Part shown: piece after piece, positions 1 to 7,438 of the stretch | How the letters are laid out: the number at the start of each line of letters is the position of its first letter | Position numbering within the stretch: position 1 is the first letter of the stretch | DNA from: Poseidonibacter lekithochrous | GTDB taxonomy: Bacteria; Campylobacterota; Campylobacteria; Campylobacterales; Arcobacteraceae | Assembly: GCF_018861145.1 (NCBI RefSeq) | Contig: NZ_JAHKQT010000032.1 | Location: forward strand, 1 to 64,000 | DNA length: 64,000 nt | Direction of reading: 5' to 3' | Translations under genes and position numbers: made by a program | Notes under the pieces: generated by a model | Told to the model about the DNA's origin: nothing | Database searches by the model: none | Seen by the model: only the letters and a program-made list of their open reading frames with translations

Positions 1-44
1 TTAGCTTATTCAACTTTCAGTTGTTTATGCTAAGCTTTTTTTTT
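1..44 (+). terminator. Rho-independent terminator of a gene left of the window
   Basis: The first bases form an imperfect hairpin: TTAGC (1-5) pairs with GCTAA (29-33), and CAACT pairs with AGTTG inside, with a small symmetric internal loop between. It is followed by a run of nine T at 36-44. This is a classic intrinsic terminator for a plus-strand gene ending off the left edge. The outer stem may extend beyond base 1. Confidence 0.6.
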
Positions 45-215
45 AGCCTTCTTTTTGGGCTTTACTTCTTTTTATTCTCTTTTAGGCCTCTTTTTTTGAG
101 TTATATTCTGTTAATATTGAATTTATATATCATTAACAAACTAATGTCATAATCTTAAATAAAATAGTTTTAAGTAAAAAGAATTTGTCAAAAAAATGAG
201 TGAAAAAAGACAGAA

Positions 216-226
216 TATGATAAAAT
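216..226 (+). promoter_or_regulatory. Possible -10 region for the response regulator operon
   Basis: TATGATAAAAT lies about 60 bases before the TTG start of the response regulator. It resembles the -10 element of Campylobacterota sigma-70 promoters, which often lack a -35 box. The rest of 45-286 is T-rich then A-rich and holds no convincing gene. Confidence 0.35.
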
Positions 227-286
227 TTAAAGTGGATATGATTGAAAAAGTTTGTAATATTTTAGATTCTAAATAAAAGGAATAAT

Positions 287-967
287 TTGATTAAAATTGC
301 AATGATAGAAGATGATGTAGAATTAGCTATTGTTTTAACAGAATATTTAAAGCAATTTAATATTGAAGTAACTAACTATGAAGAGCCATTTTTAGCTCTT
401 TCTGCTTTAAAATTAAATACTTATGATTTAATTATACTTGATTTAACACTTCCTGGTATGGATGGATTAGATGTTTGTAAAGCTATTGTTAAAGATTTTG
501 ATATTCCTATAATAATTTCAAGTGCAAGAAGTGATATAACTGATAAAGTTACTGCATTACAATTAGGGGCAGATGATTATTTACCAAAACCATATGACCC
601 AAGAGAATTAGAAATTAGAATAAAAACTATTTTACGAAGATTTAATCACTCAAATATACAAGATGAAATAAAAAATAAAGCATTTGTTTTAGATTGTGAT
701 AAAAAAGAGATTACAAAAAATGGTAAATATGTTAAACTTACAGCTGCAGAATTCGAAGTTTTATCATTACTTATTAAAAGAGATGGTTTTGTGATTTCAC
801 GTGAAGATATTTTTGATAACTCAGATTTATTAAATCAAGATTATGAAGGTTCAGGCTCTTTAGCTGTAATTATAAATAGAATTAGACAAAAGATTGAAGA
901 TAATCCAAAAGAGCCAAAATATCTTCATACAATTAGAGGAATGGGGTACAAGTTTTATAATGAATAG
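287..967 (+). CDS. OmpR/PhoB-family response regulator (ArsR-like)
   Basis: DNA-binding response regulator of 226 aa. An N-terminal receiver domain (about residues 1-115) carries the acidic pocket E8-D9-D10, the phospho-acceptor D52 in LDLTLPG and the conserved Lys in the PKPYDP loop. A C-terminal winged-helix domain (about 130-226) should bind promoters. Translation starts at TTG 287, seven bases after an AAAAGG ribosome site. The last 8 bases overlap the histidine kinase gene, so the pair is translationally coupled. Gene pairing and the kinase type suggest the ArsRS-like systems of Campylobacterota, but the signal and regulon cannot be read from the sequence. Confidence 0.92.
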   Translation: MIKIAMIEDDVELAIVLTEYLKQFNIEVTNYEEPFLALSALKLNTYDLIILDLTLPGMDGLDVCKAIVKDFDIPIIISSARSDITDKVTALQLGADDYLPKPYDPRELEIRIKTILRRFNHSNIQDEIKNKAFVLDCDKKEITKNGKYVKLTAAEFEVLSLLIKRDGFVISREDIFDNSDLLNQDYEGSGSLAVIINRIRQKIEDNPKEPKYLHTIRGMGYKFYNE

Positions 968-2213
968 ACAATCAATATTTTTTACTATTACGGTTAGTTT
1001 TATAATATCAATTATTTTAGTTATTGTTAGTTTTGGTATTTTAATGACTGAAAATTATAAAGTAAAAGAATCACAATTATTTGAGAAATATATACCTATT
1101 ATAAAAGTTGTTTTACGTAAACATCATAAAGGTGGGTTAAACTTAGAGTTTGCAAAAAGTTTAGAAGATTCTAATTTTACTTTATTTAATAATAAAGGAA
1201 ATATTAATGCAATTACTTATAATCCTTTAACAAAAGTCTTACTTGAAAGAAAAGATGTTAGAGATAAAATTATATTTAGAGTATTAAAATTAAAAGATAA
1301 TAATTATTTATATATAAAAAAGAAGAAGAAAACAATTTTAATTAAAGATAATTCAATTTCAGATACAAATACACAAATTTATATAGTTTTAGTTTTTGCT
1401 ATAGTTATTATTACTATCATATTAATGTATTTAATAACAATACGTAAATTAATGCCTTTAAAAAGGTTAAAAGATAAGGTAAAAACTCTTGGTGATGAAA
1501 ATTTTGATTTTGATTGTTGCAATAGTGATTCAAAAGATGAAGTTTCTCTTTTAGGTATGGAATTTAAAAAAACTGCTTTAAAACTTAAGAGTTTAAAAGA
1601 AGCTAGAAATGTATTTATTAGAAATATAATGCATGAACTAAAGACTCCAATTACAAAAGGTAATTTTTTAACGCAATTGGAACAGAATAAAGAAAATAAT
1701 GAAAAATTAAAATCAGTTTTTTCTAGACTTGAACTTCTTATTAATGAGTTTGCATCAATAGAAGAATTGATTTCTTCAACTAAAAATATTGAAAAAAAGT
1801 TCTATTTTTTAGATGATGTAATTGATAATGCAAAAGATATCTTAATGATTGAAGATGAAATAATACTTGGGTCTTATGATAATAAAAAAATAAATATTAA
1901 TTTTAAACTATTTTCAATAGCTATAAAAAATTTAATTGATAATGCAATTAAATATTCGAATGACAAAAAAGTTACTATTAAAACAGAAGATGGAAATATT
2001 ATTTTTGAAAATAATGGAAAAAAACTGGAGTATGATTTAGAAAAATACTTTGAGCCATTTTTTGCAAATGAAGATAAATCTAAAGATTCTTTTGGTTTGG
2101 GTTTATATATTGTTCATAATATATTAAAAGCAAATGGCTATTCATTAGAGTATGAATATAAAAATGGAATAAATAGATTTATATGTAAAAAGGATAATTC
2201 ATCTACGATATAG
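960..2213 (+). CDS. Membrane sensor histidine kinase (ArsS-like)
   Basis: Partner kinase of the preceding regulator, 417 aa from ATG 960. An in-frame ATG at 894 would lie inside the regulator and is less likely. Transmembrane segments at about residues 5-29 and 138-160 flank a periplasmic sensor region of roughly 110 residues. A HAMP-like linker leads to the dimerisation domain with the phospho-accepting His225 in HELKTPITKG. The ATPase domain has an N-box (NLIDNAIKYS) and a G-box (FGLGLYIV, near residue 380). The HELKTPITKG pattern is typical of ArsS kinases of Helicobacter and Arcobacter. The input signal is unknown; acid sensing by HP0165 is known only for Helicobacter. The 3' end overlaps the next gene. 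Confidence 0.9.
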   Translation: MNRQSIFFTITVSFIISIILVIVSFGILMTENYKVKESQLFEKYIPIIKVVLRKHHKGGLNLEFAKSLEDSNFTLFNNKGNINAITYNPLTKVLLERKDVRDKIIFRVLKLKDNNYLYIKKKKKTILIKDNSISDTNTQIYIVLVFAIVIITIILMYLITIRKLMPLKRLKDKVKTLGDENFDFDCCNSDSKDEVSLLGMEFKKTALKLKSLKEARNVFIRNIMHELKTPITKGNFLTQLEQNKENNEKLKSVFSRLELLINEFASIEELISSTKNIEKKFYFLDDVIDNAKDILMIEDEIILGSYDNKKININFKLFSIAIKNLIDNAIKYSNDKKVTIKTEDGNIIFENNGKKLEYDLEKYFEPFFANEDKSKDSFGLGLYIVHNILKANGYSLEYEYKNGINRFICKKDNSSTI

Positions 2214-3340
2214 CAATTGTTGGTGCTGGTGCTAGTGCTTTAATGCTGGCATCAAAATTAGATAAAAGAAAATATAAAAACATTTGTTTAATTGATTCAA
2301 ATTCAAAAGTTGGTTCTAAAATAAAAGTTTCTGGGGGAGCTAAATGTAATATAACAAATGAGTTAGTTACATGTAAAAACTATTTAGGAGATAGAGATTT
2401 TGTTAAAGAGATTTTATCTAAGTATTCAAAAGATGAATTACTGAAATTCTTAAATTCAAATGGAGTATTTCCTAAAATAAATCCAAAAATTGTAAAAGGT
2501 ACTTATTTTTGTAACAGTTCATCTGATGTGATTGATATGTTTTTAAAACTAACTACTCATGTAAAAAAATATCTAGATACAAGAGTAATAGAAATAGATT
2601 TTGATAAAACATATAAAATAAAAACTACAAGAAACACTATTGAATCAAAAAAAGTAGTAATTGCAAGTGGTGGCTTGTCTTATCCTGTATTAGGAGCTAC
2701 TTCAATTGGCTTTGATACTGCCTTAAAATTTGGACATACAGTTGAAAAACTTGAACCTGCACTTGTTGGTTTTACAGTTCAAAAAGATCAATTTTGGTTT
2801 AAAAACTTATCTGGTGTTTCAACATATGTTAATACTTTTGTTGAAGGGAGAATGTTTGAAGGTTCATTTTTATTTGCTCATAAAGGATGTTCTGGTCCTG
2901 TAATTTTAACGTCATCTTTATATTGGAAAAAAGGTAAGATGGCTATTGATTTTTTACCTAAAAATAAAATGGAAGATTTTTTTAGAAGTAATAAAAAGAT
3001 ATCTTCAGCATTACCTTTTGCTAAAAGATTTACGGAAGAGTTTTTAAAATCTATTGATTTAGAAGACAAGGCTATTTCTTCATTGAAAAAAGATGAAAAA
3101 GAAAAACTATCTATTTTAAAATATTATGAGTTTTCCCCTGCAGGAAACTTTGGATACACAAAAGCTGAAGTTACAAAAGGTGGAATAAGTACTGATGAAA
3201 TAAATCATGAAACTTTTGAGAGTTTAAAGCAAAAAGGTTTATATTTTATTGGCGAATGTCTAAATATAACGGGAGAGTTAGGTGGCTTCAATTTTCAAAT
3301 AGCATTTGCTCAAGCAAATATTTGTGCTAAAAATATTTAA
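2201..3340 (+). CDS. HI0933-family NAD(P)/FAD-dependent oxidoreductase, apparent ATC start
   Basis: Flavoprotein of the HI0933/YhiN (aminoacetone oxidase-like) family; its substrate is not established. The first in-frame ATG (2243) lies downstream of codons for the dinucleotide-binding motif YDIAIVGAGASALML, so that start would remove the FAD-binding glycines. The frame is open only from 2198, after a TAA at 2195-2197, and holds no ATG, GTG or TTG before 2243. An AAGGA site at 2190-2194 sits six bases before ATC 2201, the best candidate start (379 aa). Later family landmarks are present: a CNITN motif after VSGGAK, ASGGLSYP, and a C-terminal GELGGFNFQIAFA. The gene overlaps the kinase 3' end by 13 bases. 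Either a rare start codon is used or a start mutation has weakened the gene. Confidence 0.82.
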   Translation: MYDIAIVGAGASALMLASKLDKRKYKNICLIDSNSKVGSKIKVSGGAKCNITNELVTCKNYLGDRDFVKEILSKYSKDELLKFLNSNGVFPKINPKIVKGTYFCNSSSDVIDMFLKLTTHVKKYLDTRVIEIDFDKTYKIKTTRNTIESKKVVIASGGLSYPVLGATSIGFDTALKFGHTVEKLEPALVGFTVQKDQFWFKNLSGVSTYVNTFVEGRMFEGSFLFAHKGCSGPVILTSSLYWKKGKMAIDFLPKNKMEDFFRSNKKISSALPFAKRFTEEFLKSIDLEDKAISSLKKDEKEKLSILKYYEFSPAGNFGYTKAEVTKGGISTDEINHETFESLKQKGLYFIGECLNITGELGGFNFQIAFAQANICAKNI

Positions 3341-3342
3341 TA

Positions 3343-4060
3343 ATGAAAAAGAATAAGTAAAAAAGCCATTTTGGGATGAGTTGCTTTAACTGCATTTATT
3401 TTAGCTCCTATTGAATCACAAAAATCAAAATTAAATGAAAAATGGATTCTTTTATCTATTGATAAGCATGAAGGTTATTTAAATACTAAAAGAGATTTTG
3501 CCCATGCAGTTACAAATGAAAAAAAGTTAAAAGAATATTCAACAGATATTTTATTTGAGAAATATCCTATCTATGAAATATTTATAAATAATTTAAAAAA
3601 AGATGATACTAAAAATTTTGATGAATCTCTAACACTTAATCTCCTATTTGATAGTAAAGCAAAAATAAAAACATTGTCTTTAAAAGATATTGATGAAAAT
3701 ATAAAGGCAACTTCTAAATCAGGTAAAAAATACAGGCTAGATTTCAAATATTAGGTCATGAATTTACTAATAATTCTAATGATACTACGATTATTACTGA
3801 TGTTAAATTTGATAAATTTAATATAGATATTAATGCTAATAAAAATGAATTCTGTTAATAAACTTTCTCTTTAAACTTCATTAAATGCAAAAGTTAAATT
3901 AGAGTTATCTGAAGGTGATTACAGAAACTTATCTTCAAGAATGCATCCTAGTATGAAACAAGTTATATATACATATGCTCTTAGAAATAATGGTAAAGTA
4001 GTATTTAATATTGATTTTAAAAAAGGAAAAATTAAAGTTAATGGAAAAAATGTAAATTAA
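3343..4060 (+). pseudogene. Decayed DUF945 (YdgA)-like gene
   Basis: No intact frame covers this stretch, but a protein is still readable in pieces. It starts ATG AAA AAG AAT AAG then TAA. The frame then resumes as KAILG, a TGA, VALTAFILAPIESQKSKLNEKW and a long piece to a TAG at 3752-3754. A further piece is readable in a shifted frame, with stops near 3856 and after. The end, up to TAA 4058-4060, reads NAKVKLELSEGDYRNLSSRM and finishes FKKGKIKVNGKNVN. The hydrophobic N-terminus, a KLNE segment and the NGK ending resemble the DUF945/YdgA family of secreted proteins (family call by inspection only). At least two stops and one or more frameshifts make it a pseudogene. Confidence 0.6.
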
Positions 4061-4160
4061 TCTTTGCGAAAAAAAGGTAAGCTATAACTTAAACTGAAGT
4101 TATACCTAAACTTACACTTGCTACAATCACAAAAATATATTTACAACTTAAAGGATTCAA

Positions 4161-4988
4161 TTGAGAATTGCATTTATTGGTGATATTGTAGGTCGTCCTG
4201 GCCGTAAAATAATAAAAGAAAATTTATCAAAAATTAGAAAAGAATATGATATTGATTTTGTAATTGCTAATGGCGAGAATGCAAGTCATGGTTTCGGATT
4301 AACTACAAAAAACTGTGATGAACTACTTAACATGGGTATTGATTTAATAACAGGTGGAAATCACTCTTTTGATAAGAAAAGAGAGATGATGGTTTTGCTT
4401 GAAACTAAACCAGTTTTAAGACCTGACAATTATCCTCCTGGTTTAATAGGAAGTGGATTAAAAGTTTGTGATATACAAACTGCTAATGGAATTGAAAAAC
4501 TAGCTGTTATAAACTTAATGGGTCAATATACAATGCCAACAGTTGAAAATCCTTTTAATTGGGCACGTAAACTTGTTGATCAACTTTATGCAGATGGTAT
4601 TAAAAGTATTTTTATAGATTTTCATGCTGAAGTAACAAGTGAAAAAAGAATAATGCTAATGATGTTACAAAACGAAGTTAGTATGATATGTGGAACTCAT
4701 ACTCATGTTGGAACAGATGATTTACAAATTTTTAATAATACAGCTTATTTAACTGATATTGGGTTAACTGGATGTAGAGATAATGTTATTGGAATGGATA
4801 AAAAAATACCTATTCAAAAAGTTGTAACTGGTCTTGGTGGTCATTTTGAAGTTCCAAGTTCATGTAAAACAATACTTCAAATAATGGTTACAGATATAAA
4901 CGAAGAAGGGAAAGCCACTAATAGTTTTAAAATTAAAAAGCTATGTAATAATCCTGAATATATAATAACAAAGGCTATGATTGATTAG
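4161..4988 (+). CDS. YmdB-family metallophosphoesterase
   Basis: Calcineurin-like phosphoesterase of the YmdB/TIGR00282 family, 275 aa, near the family's usual length. Metal-binding motifs are all visible: GDIVG near residue 8, NGENASHG, GGNHSFD, DFHAEVTSEK and GTHTHVGTDD. In Bacillus subtilis YmdB hydrolyses 2',3'-cyclic nucleotides and affects biofilm gene expression; the role in Campylobacterota is not known. Translation starts at TTG 4161, preceded by AAAGGA. The last 8 bases overlap the glycosylase gene, so the two are probably co-translated. It follows the decayed gene and seems to head the run through xseA. Confidence 0.88.
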   Translation: MRIAFIGDIVGRPGRKIIKENLSKIRKEYDIDFVIANGENASHGFGLTTKNCDELLNMGIDLITGGNHSFDKKREMMVLLETKPVLRPDNYPPGLIGSGLKVCDIQTANGIEKLAVINLMGQYTMPTVENPFNWARKLVDQLYADGIKSIFIDFHAEVTSEKRIMLMMLQNEVSMICGTHTHVGTDDLQIFNNTAYLTDIGLTGCRDNVIGMDKKIPIQKVVTGLGGHFEVPSSCKTILQIMVTDINEEGKATNSFKIKKLCNNPEYIITKAMID

Positions 4989-5622
4989 TATATCTTCTTC
5001 TTATGATTTATTGTGTTTTTTGAAAGAAGAAAGTTTAATAGATGAAAAGAATGAGTTTTGGTGGCCCAATGATAATAGTTTTGAAATATTATTAGGTTCT
5101 ATCTTAACTCAAAATACTAAATGGGTTAATGCAGAAAAATCCTTAGAGAATTTAAGAAAATTAGATATAGATAATTTAGAAAAACTATCATGTATTAACT
5201 TAGAAGAATTAACAATAGCTATTACTCCAAGTGGTTTTAAAAATCAAAAATCTGTAAGACTTATCGCTTTAGCAAAAAAAATAATTGAAGATTTTAATAC
5301 CTTTGAAAACTTTTGTTTAAAAGCTGATAGAAATTGGCTTTTAGAGCAAAAAGGAATCGGCCCAGAAACTGCTGATGCAATTCTTTGTTATTCTTGTAAG
5401 CAAGATTATATGGTTGTTGATTCTTATACTAATAGATTGTTAAAAAGATTTGGATATGAGTTTGAAACTTATGAAGAATTACAAGCTTGGTGTGAATATG
5501 GAATTAATGAAAATTACGATAAAATAGCCAAATTATATAATTATGAAATCTCATTAAATAAAATTTATGCACGATTTCATGGAAAAATTATCGAGTTTAT
5601 GAAACGTAATCCAAAAGGTTAA
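4981..5622 (+). CDS. Endonuclease III-family 3-methyladenine DNA glycosylase (MagIII-like)
   Basis: Base-excision repair glycosylase of 213 aa with the helix-hairpin-helix fold. The hairpin reads KGIGPETAD, where E129 replaces the catalytic lysine of bifunctional endonuclease III, while the catalytic Asp is kept (D147 in VVDSYTNR). The C-terminus has no four-cysteine iron-sulfur motif. These traits match MagIII of Helicobacter pylori, a monofunctional glycosylase that removes 3-methyladenine. The start ATG overlaps the YmdB gene by 8 bases, and the ParA-like gene follows 5 bases after the stop. The family is clear; the exact lesion preference is inferred. Confidence 0.85.
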   Translation: MISISSSYDLLCFLKEESLIDEKNEFWWPNDNSFEILLGSILTQNTKWVNAEKSLENLRKLDIDNLEKLSCINLEELTIAITPSGFKNQKSVRLIALAKKIIEDFNTFENFCLKADRNWLLEQKGIGPETADAILCYSCKQDYMVVDSYTNRLLKRFGYEFETYEELQAWCEYGINENYDKIAKLYNYEISLNKIYARFHGKIIEFMKRNPKG

Positions 5623-5627
5623 TTAAT

Positions 5628-6419
5628 ATGATTATTATTCCACAAACAAAAGGTGGTGTAGGGAAGTCTACAGTTGCAATGCAAGTAATAGCTCCTTATC
5701 TTTATAAAAAACATGGCAAAAAAATTACATATATTGAAATTGATGATGAAAATAATGATTCTAAATCATTTACAAGAACTGAAATAGTAAATAAAAGAAT
5801 GTTAGGTACTAATAAATTAACACAGTTAGATGAGTTGATTTTAATGGATGATAATCATGAGGTTATTATTGATGTTGGCGGAAATAAAACTTCATCACTT
5901 GTTTTGGATGAGATAAAAAAAGTTGGAACTTTTAATAATATTAAATGGATTATTCCTTTAGGTGATGGTGAACTTGATGGTAAAAATGCAATTGCTACTA
6001 TGAAAAAAATAAAAAAAATTGAAGAAAACCCATCAGAAAATATTATGTTTGCACTAAACAGAGCAATTTCTATGAAACCGGATTATATTGAAGAACAATT
6101 TATTAATTTTTTTGGTCATAAATATATTGATTCAAACTCTGTAATATGTGATTTTGTAAAAGATCCAAGATATTTTCCTGTAAAGAATGATAAAGTAATT
6201 ACTATGAGTAGATATTTAGGGTCAACTGTATGGGAAATGGCTTATAATAATACTGATTTTGCACAAAAAGCTATTAGAGCAAAAGAATTAGGCGATATAG
6301 AAAGTGCAAGAAAATATTTATTCTTTAGAAGAATACAAACAGATGCAAAAGATTATGTAATTAATGTATTAAATAAAATATTTTGTGACTTAGATACTTG
6401 GATTGATATTAAAAAATGA
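5628..6419 (+). CDS. ParA/MinD-type P-loop ATPase (orphan, possibly TraL/MobD-like)
   Basis: An ATPase of 263 aa with a deviant Walker A motif (KGGVGKST, residues 8-15), a switch-like IDDENN near residue 40 and DVGGNKTS in the Walker B position. It is not the main chromosomal ParA: no parB gene is nearby and the C-terminal half is unlike Soj. The short N-terminus before Walker A, the IDDENND segment and the C-terminal FFRRIQTDAKDYV stretch recall the StbB/TraL/MobD ATPases of mobile plasmids, a resemblance judged by eye only. It overlaps the next gene by 4 bases (ATGA), so it probably acts with that small membrane protein. Cargo unknown. Confidence 0.75.
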   Translation: MIIIPQTKGGVGKSTVAMQVIAPYLYKKHGKKITYIEIDDENNDSKSFTRTEIVNKRMLGTNKLTQLDELILMDDNHEVIIDVGGNKTSSLVLDEIKKVGTFNNIKWIIPLGDGELDGKNAIATMKKIKKIEENPSENIMFALNRAISMKPDYIEEQFINFFGHKYIDSNSVICDFVKDPRYFPVKNDKVITMSRYLGSTVWEMAYNNTDFAQKAIRAKELGDIESARKYLFFRRIQTDAKDYVINVLNKIFCDLDTWIDIKK

Positions 6420-6685
6420 GTGAAATGAGTTTTAAACAAGCTAAGGAGCTTGTTGAAAGAATGGAATTTTCAGAAATTGCACTTAAAAATGCTACAAAAG
6501 TTTTAGATGAATCATATAAAACTTTTGGAAAAGCTAGTGAAAACTTTGATAAAACTTTAAATAAACAAGAAGAGATTCTAGGAAAACTACCTAAATTAGA
6601 TAAAAAGATGTCATATATGTTTTTAGCAGTAGCTATTAATATTGGTTTTATTTTAGGTCTTTTAATTGGAAAATATATATTATAA
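6416..6685 (+). CDS. Small coiled-coil protein with a C-terminal membrane anchor
   Basis: Unrecognised protein of 89 aa. Residues 1-66 are charged and helical with heptad-like spacing (coiled coil likely). Residues 67-88 (YMFLAVAINIGFILGLLIGKYIL) form one transmembrane helix with a GxxxGxxxG-like face. There is no signal peptide, so it should be a tail-anchored inner membrane protein with its coiled coil in the cytoplasm. Its start overlaps the ParA-like gene by 4 bases, and the pair looks like one functional unit in which this protein may tether or stimulate the ATPase (inference). Confidence 0.75.
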   Translation: MSEMSFKQAKELVERMEFSEIALKNATKVLDESYKTFGKASENFDKTLNKQEEILGKLPKLDKKMSYMFLAVAINIGFILGLLIGKYIL

Positions 6686-6709
6686 AATTTAAAATAGGAT
6701 TGATAAAGA

Positions 6710-7420
6710 ATGGGTAAACAAGAAAAAATTGTATCAATGTTTAATGATATCGCTGGAACTTATGATGTAGCAAATAGAGTTTTATCAATGGGAATTGATA
6801 AATCTTGGAGAAATAAAGCTTGTAATTTAGCTTTTAACTTTTATGGAAAAGATAAAATAGAAAAAATTGTTGATGTTGCTTGTGGAACTGGTGATATGAT
6901 TCAGCATTGGAAAAAAATCGCAGAATCTAATAATATTGAGATAGAAAATATTGTTGGAGTAGACCCAAGTGTTGGAATGATGGAAGTAGGAAAGAAAAAA
7001 CTTCCTGAGGTTGAATTTATAGAAGCAGGAGCTGCTTCTATGCCATTAGAAGATAATTCTGCTGATATTATTTCTATTTCTTATGGGATTAGAAATGTTG
7101 TCCAAAGACAAGAAGCTTTTGATGAATTTGCAAGAGTTTTAAAAAAAGATGGCTTAGTTGTAATTTCTGAATTTACAAAGAATGAAAAAAGGAATCCTTT
7201 AGATTATGTAACTGATTTTTATATGAATAAAATACTACCTACCTTAGGTGGAATGATTTCAAGAAACAAAGAAGCTTATACATATTTGCCAAATTCAATT
7301 GATGAGTTTTTAACAACTGATAATTTATGTAATGAATTAAAAATAGCTGGTCTTGAGCCTATTCATGTAAAAGCTTTTTCTATGAATATTTCAACATTAA
7401 TTATTGCAAGAAAACTTTAA
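6710..7420 (+). CDS. ubiE: Demethylmenaquinone methyltransferase UbiE/MenG
   Basis: SAM-dependent methyltransferase of 236 aa that adds the ring methyl group in the last step of menaquinone synthesis. Visible family features are FNDIAGTYDVANRVLSMGID near the N-terminus, the SAM-binding VDVACGTGDM (motif I), VGVDPSVGMM, and SISYGIRNV with the conserved asparagine. Campylobacterota use menaquinone, and mqnA of the futalosine pathway lies at 21861-22508, so the MenG reaction is the expected one. The start ATG follows an AGGATTGATAAAG leader, and xseA follows 18 bases after the stop. Confidence 0.93.
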   Translation: MGKQEKIVSMFNDIAGTYDVANRVLSMGIDKSWRNKACNLAFNFYGKDKIEKIVDVACGTGDMIQHWKKIAESNNIEIENIVGVDPSVGMMEVGKKKLPEVEFIEAGAASMPLEDNSADIISISYGIRNVVQRQEAFDEFARVLKKDGLVVISEFTKNEKRNPLDYVTDFYMNKILPTLGGMISRNKEAYTYLPNSIDEFLTTDNLCNELKIAGLEPIHVKAFSMNISTLIIARKL

Positions 7421-7438
7421 AATTAAGAAGGAGGTTTT

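Noticed and set aside
2243-3340. ATG 2243 as the start of the HI0933-family gene
   Set aside because: It would delete the GAGAS dinucleotide-binding motif encoded just upstream in the same frame.
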